Origin: Spirogloea muscicola
Taxonomy: Eukaryota; Streptophyta; Zygnematophyceae; Spirogloeales; Spirogloeaceae
Assembly (NCBI GenBank): GCA_009602725.1
Contig: WELB01000030.1
Span: 180,898-197,933 of the forward strand
Direction: 5' to 3'
Length of the DNA stretch: 17,036 bases
Shown here: piece by piece, positions 10,271-17,036 of the stretch
How positions within the stretch are numbered: the first letter of the stretch is position 1
Layout of the letters: every line of letters starts with the position of its first letter
Notes under the pieces: generated by a model
What the model was told of the DNA's origin: nothing
Databases searched by the model: none
The model's input: only the letters and a program-made list of their open reading frames with translations
Position numbers and translations under genes: made by a program

Positions 10271-12281
10271 CTAGCCTGCATGCACGCGCTCCAGCCACTC
10301 TGCCCCCAACAATCCCTCAATCTTCATCGCCTCCTCTGCGCGACCAGCCTGTGCATGAGCCTTGAGCAGCTGTCTGACCAGGCCATCGGCAGGCAAGCCT
10401 TGCCGGTGCATGACCACGAGCTCCCTGATTGCCTGATCATGCCTTCCAGCTTTTGTGTGCAACGTCACCAGCGCCTCGAAGGTGGCCCTACTGGGGCTAC
10501 AACCAGCACTTTGCATTTGGCGCTGGATCTGCATGGCCTCCTCATCTAGGTCCAGCTGGCAGAAGCAATCTATGAGCATGTTGTACATCGTCGCTGTTGG
10601 TGCACATCCAGATGCCTGCATCTCCTTGAGGACCTGCCAGCCTCTCTGCGGACGTTGGTCTGTGCAGAGGACTCGCAGAAGGCTGTTGTAGATCGCCAGC
10701 GAGGGCTTGATGCCGACTTTCTTCATCTTCGTCAGTAAAGCTGTGGCCTTGTTTGAATTACCCGACGTCCTCGCATAGACGCCCATTGCAGACTGGAACG
10801 CCAGCAAGTCAAGCTTGATGGTTGTTTGAAGGAGCGCCTGAAGTTCCAGCTCCGCATCGCGAAGGCGTCCAACCCTGGCCAGGGCATCAATGAGGGACGT
10901 TCTGGCAACAAGGCCGAGCGGCAGGCCTGACAGTCTGACAAAGTTGACGAGCTCAACCACCTCCACCGCAAGCCCAACCTTGGAGCAAGCGGCAGTCATG
11001 CGACAGACGTCGCCCGAGCTCAAGCTTATTCTTGCCGCCTTTACCTCCTCCAGCAGCTGCAACACGAGGCACCGCTTGCCGCACTGGCTACCGGCCTCTA
11101 TGAGGTCCCTGTACAGGTGCCTCCCTGGCCGAAAGCCGCGCCGCTGGAATCCTTGCAGGACGTTCATTGCCTCCTGGACCGCCCCACTCTCAGCATATGC
11201 CTGAATGCAAAGGTGCCTGAGCTCGGAAAGGCCTAGTGGGCCATGCAAGGCCATAGCGCTGCCGGCGAACACAGCTGGCCTTTCATCAAGCTCGCAAGAT
11301 GAAGCTGGCCTTCTGTCCTTTGTGCCTGATGGCTTTGGCTGGGCTTCCTGCAACCATTGTGCTCGCCAGCTCAGAACCACGCTAGCATGTAGTAGTATAC
11401 CAACAGAAGAGGGTATTGGTACAGGTATGGAAAATGGGATAGAGGTGACATGTGCAATTGGCGACACCAGTGACAGTGATGCGGAGTGCCAATGGTCCAA
11501 TTGCCACAACAATCCGTTGCAGAACATCATTGCCACATTCTTCTTGGGTCTGAACAACTCGAGTGGCTCGAATACCAGCAAGGAACCCGGTCGAATCTGC
11601 AGCAGTCAGACATACAGACCAGGGTTTGCAGTCGCTAACCTGCTGGACCTCGGCGACAGTCGCCTGCTGAGAGAGCATGCGGTCGTGAATGCCATGGCCC
11701 CTGTGTTCCAGCCGCCGCAGCAGGGCCACTGCGTCGGTCGAAAGTCCGGGTGAGCTGCCCCGGGCCAGCCTAGGCAGAAGTGCTGGGTCAGCAGCAGCTC
11801 CTGGCACGCCTTCATTCGTTGGTCTGCGCCGCAATCGCGGCGTGGCTCGGAGCTGTGGCAGTGGCATCGGCCGGGGTGGCACACGCGAGTTCTTGGGTCG
11901 CCGCTGGAGCTGCTGCCCCAGCCTGCGAGGCCTGGCCTCCTCCTCCTGGCTTCGTCCAGCCGGCACCACCTCGCCTGTGCCCTCCACGGCGATAGCGATT
12001 GGTGGGTCCACGCCAGCTGCCGCTGCGTCGGATGCTCCTGCTGGGCGCCCGCCATGCCTGGGTGCCGGTCGGCCTCGAAGTAGCGGGACAGTCCCCCCGG
12101 CCCACTTGGGCGGCGCAAGGGCCCTCATGTCAGCCATGCTGAGCCCTCTTCGACGGACGTCACAGCGCAGCCTCCTCAGAGTGTCACGAGCCGCGCTGCG
12201 CCAGCACAGCCGCACCCCTTTGCAACGGCGCGCAACATGCTGCGCTGCCAGTGGCGGTAGGAGTCCAACACTGGCAAGCAC
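10271..12281 (-). CDS. P-class pentatricopeptide repeat (PPR) protein, organelle-targeted, two exons
   Basis: Exon 1 is 12281-11640 and exon 2 is 11347-10271, joined by a 292-base GT-AG intron (CAG|GTTAGC ... TTGCAG|GAA, phase 0), giving 572 residues. The C-terminal half, residues about 252-572, holds some nine PPR units of about 35 residues, clearest at 431-465 (LAIYNSLL), 466-500 (ATMYNMLID) and 501-535 (RATFEALV); no E, DYW or SMR domain follows. P-class PPR proteins bind organelle RNA one base per repeat and act in stability, splicing or translation. The leader MLASVGLLPPLAAQHVARR is Arg/Ala/Leu-rich with no acidic residues, as expected for a mitochondrial or plastid transit peptide. Residues 50-210 are Pro/Arg/Ala-rich and probably disordered. 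An alternative start is Met49. The individual ortholog and RNA target are not recognised. Confidence 0.85.
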
Positions 12282-12330
12282 TGAGCTGCCGACCTCGCAA
12301 ACGGCCGCCCTGGTAGCACAGCCACGCTGA

Positions 12331-12663
12331 TTGCTGAGTCAAGCACGCGGCCCCGCAGAGCCCTGCTCCTCGTTGGCTGTGCAGCGTCAGAGTCGGCCTC
12401 GTCGAGAACGCGGGCGGCTCGCTCTGACACCCCTCTTCGACGACGTCAAAGCCGCGGCCTGGCTCTGCCGCAAGGCCGACTATGGCTCGCATGAGACCAT
12501 GGGACGCCCAAGCAACGCAGCTCTGGAAGCAATGGGCACCTTCGGCATCCTCGAGCTGCAGCTCCGGCAGGACCTCGGGGTTCCCGCAGCCAATGGTCCC
12601 CACGCGGCCTTGCCCAAACCCTGCAAACCCCTTGCACTGAGCCCTAGACGGCATTTTAATTAA
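12331..12663 (+). pseudogene. Possible coding remnant of unknown function
   Basis: An open frame of 110 codons with GC-rich third positions contains the protein-like stretch LFDDVKAAAWLCRKADYG followed by SNAALEAMGTFGILELQLRQ. It lies upstream of and divergent to the PPR gene, just before the dispersed repeats and the LINE remnant, so it may be a retroelement fragment. A long open frame also exists on the minus strand across the same bases, so one of the two is a GC-driven shadow. I do not recognise the product. Confidence 0.25.
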
Positions 12664-13020
12664 GAAATGAGAAGGCGCGTATTGACTGATAGGGAGGAGA
12701 CCAAGCAGCGCTTTGTACGTTACTTTGTTATGGGCTGGCCTCTCACAGCCACTGCCCTCTCCTGGAAGCGTTTTTTCGTCTAGCAGAGCCGATCCAGTCC
12801 ACATTAGTCAAAGGAAAGAGTAGTCGGCTCCTAAGGCAGTGGTTCTCCCCAAAAGGCAGTAGGTGTTGCATGAAGCCCTGAAATGAGGTAGCAAGTTGAC
12901 TTGGGCAAGGAGGGCCAGCCAGAGCATAGATAAGCTCGTCAGAGTTGCGGCCTTTGGACGGGTTTGATTCCTGGAGGCTTGGTGTTATGTGTTGTTATCA
13001 TGTGTTGTTGGAGTACACAT
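12664..13020. repeat. Repeat-derived spacer with hairpin-family copy
   Basis: Contains GAGAAGGCGCG at 12669-12679, resembling the start of the module at 16231 and 6424, followed by a hairpin core at 12732-12750 (GGGCTG, GCCTCTC, ACAGCC), the same order as around 16231-16405. Near 12959-12969 GGGTTTGATTCC resembles a tRNA B box. No coding sequence was recognised. Confidence 0.5.
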
Positions 13021-13620
13021 TGTGATGCCAATCCAATTCAAGGCCGACGGCCCTCACACAAGGCTGGTCGACCTCTTGGCCATCACGCCTGGCGGGGGGT
13101 CATTGCAGATGTGGTGACCACCGAGGCGCTCGACCGGTTTTCAAAGTGGCATCCTCGGCATCAAAGGCAGGGCACATGGTTGCTGGCGCGGCAGTGGCAA
13201 GGACTTGATTACGCCGACCACCCAGCGGATGACAAGTTCGTTCCCAGCTGCTGCAAAGAACTCCAATCTGCACCTGCTGGCTAGGGATTATTGAACTCTC
13301 AATCAAAGTAGCTTAGCAGTGTGGTTTTAGCACCTTTTGGCCCTTGAAGTCTGTCCAGTTTTATTGGGCTGGTTTTTTCACAGCCCTCGCTGGAATAGCC
13401 ATTTGCTTTCTTCCTTGTTCCCTCGCCATCGACATCCGTGGGGCATTTGGGGCTCGATGGCTTGAACTCTTGCACCACTTTCTTGCACCAGCTTGTCAGA
13501 CGCGCTGTGTCACGCCGTCACCAAGGGGAGCAGGCAGATCTCTCCGCCACTCTCAGGCCCTGATGTCTCGAATGCATTCACCTCGTTACAGCGCTCGCTG
13601 GCACATGCCTTGAATCTTCG
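13021..13620 (+). pseudogene. Decayed LINE reverse-transcriptase C-terminal fragment
   Basis: The left part (about 13080-13245) encodes DVVTTEALDRF, then YADHPADDKFVP. After a 177-base interruption the frame resumes at 13423 with LAIDIRGAFGARWLELL, and further on, in a shifted frame, LQRSLAHALNLRAC. The same order of blocks occurs uninterrupted in the copy at 16762-17036. The pattern (Y-D-P-x-D-x-F-V-P, later LQRS-AHA-LRA) is what I recall from the extreme C-terminus of plant and algal non-LTR retrotransposon polymerases. Frameshifts and the insertion show it is dead. Outer limits are uncertain. Confidence 0.55.
13246..13422. mobile_element. 177-bp insertion with 6-bp target duplication, non-autonomous element
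   Basis: Compared with the intact copy at 16762, this stretch interrupts the LINE remnant exactly between FVP and LAID. The hexamer GTTCCC flanks it on both sides (13240-13245 and 13417-13422), consistent with a target-site duplication. The insert carries a hairpin core, GGGCTG..CAGCCC, at 13366-13386 and encodes no protein. It therefore looks like a small non-autonomous element that inserted after the LINE. Confidence 0.5.
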
Positions 13621-13654
13621 TGCTTGCATATCATGAAAGTAAGCTCATCAAAAG

Positions 13655-13676
13655 GGGCGAGGGCTGTGAAAAGCCA
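13655..13676 (-). repeat. Dispersed hairpin-family copy, inverted to 13366-13390
   Basis: GGGGCGAGGGCTGTGAAAAGCC is the near-exact reverse complement of the right part of the copy at 13366-13390. The two arms lie about 290 bases apart and could act as long terminal inverted repeats or fold back on each other in RNA. The following 350 bases, up to the CHRD stop at 14018, hold the presumed CHRD 3' UTR and nothing else recognised; TGTAA on the minus strand lies at plus-strand 13896-13900. Confidence 0.55.
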
Positions 13677-14017
13677 GACCGAAATGAGTGGACAAACTTA
13701 TCAATATACGTTTCGCCCCCCTTATTTAGGCATTGGTTGCTTCAAAAGTTGGTAAAGTCACATTCATTCCAGTTGTGCCTCACAAGTGACCTGGTTGACT
13801 ACGAAATAATGTGACCATTGCTCGAGACTTGGTCATTCAGCTAAGGATCCGATTGAACATCAATAGCAATGTGTACAAAATCATATGAATAAATTGCTCT
13901 TACAAGCGGACGAATCCACCTTAAGAGTTGATTATAAGTATGCTTAACCTGCTACAAGCCTAGACAATGTGTAAGTTCCTAATTCAAGAGACAAAGCACA
14001 GCGCCCAAGACTTGCAT

Positions 14018-15935
14018 CTATAGTAGGGCTCCAGTGGCAGCCGCGACCAGGAAAGAGAAGCCATATGCCAGCCATGAGGGTGGGCTGCGGCTGTAGCCTT
14101 CACCTGCCAGCATGTGCCCAGAGTCAGCCACTGCATCAAGAGGATGGCTGTGCCAGAGGGTCCATGACAAAAAATGTCGTACATATTATTGCGTCTCATT
14201 GCGTTTCAGTGTTGCAATGTTGGGATAGATTTCATTGCACTTTCTAACCTACAGAAGATACATTTGCAGTCACTGACCAGTTGTATTGACAAAGGGGGGG
14301 GGCGCAGGATTGCTTCCTGAAGTGGTGTTAGCTGCAAGCTGACCTCGCACAGCTCCTGCTCATCCACAGGGAGTGTCAGAGCGGCCGGACAAGCAACCTT
14401 TCGCCTTCAAGTCATGCTACACTTGCTATTCAGTGAGATCAAAATCTGCAGGCTCAAAGGGGACTGAGGGCTGGACTGAGGGCTTGTACTTGTATGCTTT
14501 AGCAACATGTACAAGCTGCTGAAGCATACAATGCAATCGCTCTTGGTCTTTTCCTTGCGAGCACTTGCAACTCTTACCAGCAGGATATTTGTTTGTGTGA
14601 ATGTTGGTGTAGTAATTATCAGGCGTGGCAGTGATGTTATCCACAAGCGTTTTGTTTGTTGTCACATAGCCTCGGTAGTAATGATTGGTATTGAACGAGC
14701 CAAACCTGCCATTGAGGTTGGTGAGAGAATAAGACAGGGGCTCAAGCTGAAAGCAGTCGGTCTTAAGCACAGTCATGGTTGGCCCTTCAGTACATCTCTG
14801 GTGGGACCAATTGAATGTAAGAAAGGTAAGCAGAGTTACCTAATGGCAGGAACAAAGTCGATGACGACAGGCCCACTAACAAATGCAGCACCAGCGTGGA
14901 TGTGGGCCAGGAAGATGAAGTCCAAACCGGTGACATTCAAGAGGAACTCAACCAGCTCCGTCGTTGAGTTTATGGGTGAGAAGGCGAACTTGGCAGTGCC
15001 AGAGCCGTTTGAGGTGCCATTTGGCTCATTGCTTCCCAACAGGGCGGATGTGAATCGTACTGTGAAAAGCAAGCCACACATCTTTCGAGTGAGTGAGGTA
15101 ATTAAGGAGTGAGTGAGAGAGTGAGCAAGATAGGAGGCTAAATGAAACTAGCCGTCCTTTGCAGTCGCAGATGTGAACTCACGGAAGTTGGCTGCTGGCT
15201 GTTGGTCGGCGGAATATGGATCAGCGAGCTGGCCTCTTATCAGGCCTGCATTGGCATGGAGTCTCATGAGGGGCGGGGGCATAAGGAAAGAGCTACTGCC
15301 ATGCTCTTGCAGTGGGCCAATAGAGGAGCATCATGCGAATGGCAGTCTGCTCGAATGAGCACGATGTCTTTCAACCAGCTACTGGAGTGGCTGCTCTGCT
15401 GCTTCATTTCGGTTGACATATTGGCTGGATTTGCTGACGCATTTTCGCATGTAAGGGCGGAGCGTGTACCGGCTGGGTAGACATTGGAGTGAACATTGAC
15501 ATAGTAACCATCAGGATTGCTGTAAATGGCATCAGCCAGCGCAGTGTCGATGGCCAGCCGGCCCGCGGCAGCTCCCGTGAGCGTGAAGTCGGTGAAGTTG
15601 ATGTACGGCACCATGTTGACGACGACCTTGCCGTCGTGAACGTCCACAGTACCGAGATGGATGTGCGCCAGGATGAGCTTGTCGCCCGCTGGCAAGCCCG
15701 AGACCCCCGTGATAGCGAATCCCATGGTGGTCGTGCCGTTGGCGTGGTACGTCATTGTGAAGCGGGATGAGCCGACCGCATCAGCGGGGCCGTTGTCGGC
15801 TTGGCCCGACAGCGTGGCCGTCAGCACTGGCTTGGGGATCTGCGCCGCCGCCGAGGTAGCAGCTACGAGGAAGAGGAGCGACTGGAGGAGCAGGGCCGAG
15901 AAGGCAAGCGGAGAGCGTGGCCATGGAACCCCCAT
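14018..15935 (-). CDS. Secreted tandem-CHRD-domain protein with GPI-type C-terminus, six exons
   Basis: Exons (minus): 15935-15470, 15245-15183, 15059-14840, 14795-14578, 14355-14278, 14103-14018; total 376 residues. Residues 1-31 form a signal peptide with the hydrophobic core SALLLQSLLFLVA. CHRD domain 1 (about 36-163) has LTATLSG, LAHIHLG at 89-95, GYYVNVHSN and LIRGQL at 157-162. CHRD domain 2 (about 178-330) has FTSALLG, LAHIHAG at 227-233, NYYTNIHTN and VRGQL at 325-329. The CHRD fold is named from animal chordin and also occurs in microbes and plants; its ligand here is unknown. The C-terminus has a small-residue segment then a hydrophobic tail from WLAYG to the end, as in a GPI signal or a membrane anchor. 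Many N-glycosylation sequons support an extracellular location. The start is preceded by an in-frame stop. Exon 4's acceptor is the least sure. Confidence 0.85.
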
Positions 15936-16230
15936 CTGGAGGGAGAAGGCTCAGCAGGAGAGGCTTCCCGTGGCTACGAGGGGCAGCGCGCGCCGCCCGG
16001 TACGTGACCGCCGCCGCCGCCGCCGCCGCTGCCGACGACGACCAAGACGGCGAGGGGCTGTGGAGATGGAGGTGTGGCGGGGCAGGCGAGGAGGCTGGCG
16101 TGGTGCGCGCGGGGCCGGAGCTCGGCTGAGCGCAGCCGCTGGAGGTGGGGTAGGCGCGCGCGCGCTAGCGGGGGTGGCCGGTGGCCGGGCCAAAAGCGGC
16201 GGGAAAGTTGTTACAAGATGAAACATCAAA
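15936..16230 (-). promoter_or_regulatory. GC-rich upstream region of the CHRD gene
   Basis: This is the 5' flank of the minus-strand CHRD gene. It has a GCC triplet tract (16008-16029, GGC on the transcribed strand) and long CpG-rich stretches, like the leader of TML. On the minus strand CAC|GTACCG near 16001 and CCCTCCAG just before the ATG could delimit a short 5'-UTR intron, but this is speculative. Open frames here are low-complexity Ala/Arg/Gly shadows. Confidence 0.45.
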
Positions 16231-16761
16231 GAGAGAAGGCGCGCGGTGCGCATGAAATTAAAGCGAGGCCAAAGGGGCAGAGGCCGGTGAAACAAAAAGA
16301 GGTTAGAGGTTACTGAGCGTCCTCTGGCTGATGTCTTGGTCCTAGTCCTTCGCGCTCCGCCTCTTTCTGACCTTGTCCATTCCTTTGGGCTGGCCTTTCC
16401 CAGCCACCAGTCAATCTGGCCGCGCTTTCAATTCTAAGAGTGGGGCTGGGAAAAGGCCGACAAGGACGACAGCCCGAATCAAAATGGACGAGGACCAGAA
16501 CCATATTCGTGGTTTGCAATTTCCCGGCCTCTCGGGGCAAGGGCTGTGAAAAGAAGAAGAAGTGGCACTCCAAATGGGGGCAAGGGCTTGTGATGCGTGC
16601 GCCCGGGGGCCACAAGCTGCTGGAAGAGCGTCGCTTTCCGCAGAATCTTGCGGCTGACCTTGTCCGCGCCTGCTGGCCTTTTTTTTTTTTTTCCACTGCC
16701 ACTTTTGGAAGGAGCATTGTTGTCACCCCCTCATTCCCCGGGCGGCGCCCAATCGGCGGCC
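16231..16761. repeat. Dispersed repeat block: GCGCGGTGCGC module and three hairpin-family cores
   Basis: The module at 16231-16256 matches 6424-6450. Hairpin cores follow at 16387-16405 (forward), 16442-16458 (inverted relative to it, GGGGCTGGGAAAAGGCC) and 16541-16553 (GGGCTGTGAAAAG). A run of 14 T's occupies 16679-16692. No gene recognised. The order module, hairpin, LINE tail parallels 12669, 12732, 13021, suggesting that these parts travel together or target the same places. Confidence 0.55.
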
Positions 16762-17036
16762 AAGCACTCCGATCATCCACCTGCCGACGAGTTCGTCCCC
16801 TTGGCGGTGGACGTGCACGGGGCTCTTGGGTCCCAGTGGCTTGACCTATTGGCTCGGCTTGCGCGGCGGGCTGTGTCCCGCAGACGCGGCGAGCCAGCCG
16901 ACTTCAACGCCGCGGGCTCGTGGGCTCAGGTATATCGGATGCGCCTCTCTGTATCCCTGCAGCGGTCCATGGCCCACGCTCTGCATCTGCGAGCTGGCCG
17001 TGCTCTCGCTGCGGGCTCTGGCTTTCGTCAGGGTGA
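16762..17036 (+). pseudogene. LINE reverse-transcriptase C-terminal fragment, runs off the window
   Basis: An uninterrupted frame from AAG at 16762 to the window edge encodes HPPADEFVPLAVDVHGALG, then WLDLLARLARRAV and LQRSMAHALHLRAG. These blocks match the decayed copy at 13212-13620 in the same order and orientation. Similarity to non-LTR retrotransposon polymerase tails is from memory. The upstream reverse-transcriptase core is not present, so this is a truncated or rearranged copy; whether its stop lies just beyond the edge is unknown. Confidence 0.5.

Noticed and set aside
11205-12330. Plus-strand open frames of 182 and 213 codons
   Set aside because: Antisense to the two PPR exons; no motif of their own.
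14836-15081. Independent single-domain CHRD gene starting at Met 15081
   Set aside because: That Met lies in an intron just before the CTTTTCACAG acceptor; splicing to the upstream exons gives a continuous tandem-domain protein with correct phases.
14507-15480. Plus-strand open frames of 201 and 112 codons
   Set aside because: They are antisense to the CHRD exons, whose splice phases and domain motifs are consistent.
15951-16295. Arg/Pro-rich open frames upstream of the CHRD gene
   Set aside because: Simple-sequence shadows of the GCC-rich 5' flank.
1-17036. CRISPR arrays, operons, prokaryotic mobile systems
   Set aside because: The genes are spliced and eukaryotic; no regular spacer-repeat array or Shine-Dalgarno-led gene cluster was seen.

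Overview
The window looks like nuclear DNA of a green alga, most likely of the streptophyte (charophyte) line. It has four intron-containing genes with GT-AG introns, moderate GC, GC-rich first exons and promoters, and decayed retroelement pieces between genes. Plant-lineage content supports this: a TPLATE-complex subunit (TML), a phi-class glutathione transferase, and a P-class PPR organelle protein. The exact taxon cannot be fixed from the sequence. The poly(A) run at the left edge suggests a contig or clone end.

Layout. (1) 113-4748, plus strand: a 12-exon TML gene (muniscin-like medium subunit of the TPLATE/TSET endocytic adaptor), whose N-terminal, linker and mu-homology parts can be followed exon by exon. 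(2) 4749-7232: intergenic DNA with a G-quadruplex-forming run, dispersed repeats, and a GC-rich GST promoter carrying two large palindromes, one a double G-box. (3) 7233-8785, plus: a five-exon phi-class GST whose first intron is GC-AG. (4) 8786-10270: non-coding spacer between converging genes. (5) 10271-12281, minus: a two-exon P-class PPR protein with an organelle-targeting-like leader. (6) 12282-14017: a repeat-rich zone with a decayed LINE reverse-transcriptase tail that was itself interrupted by a 177-bp insertion. (7) 14018-15935, minus: a six-exon gene which, once spliced, encodes a secreted or GPI-anchored protein with two tandem CHRD domains. (8) 15936-17036: GC-rich upstream region, more copies of the dispersed repeats, and a second, better preserved LINE tail running off the right edge.

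The four genes do not form a pathway; this is an ordinary eukaryotic gene neighbourhood, and I see no operon-like or defence-type system. The most interesting items are the tandem-CHRD protein, whose two domains are split by introns at the same codon position, and a short repeat family with the core GGGCTG-N8-CAGCCC that recurs in both orientations at about nine places.

All splice models are manual: they rest on consensus splice sites, phase agreement and remembered family patterns, without transcript data or database searches.
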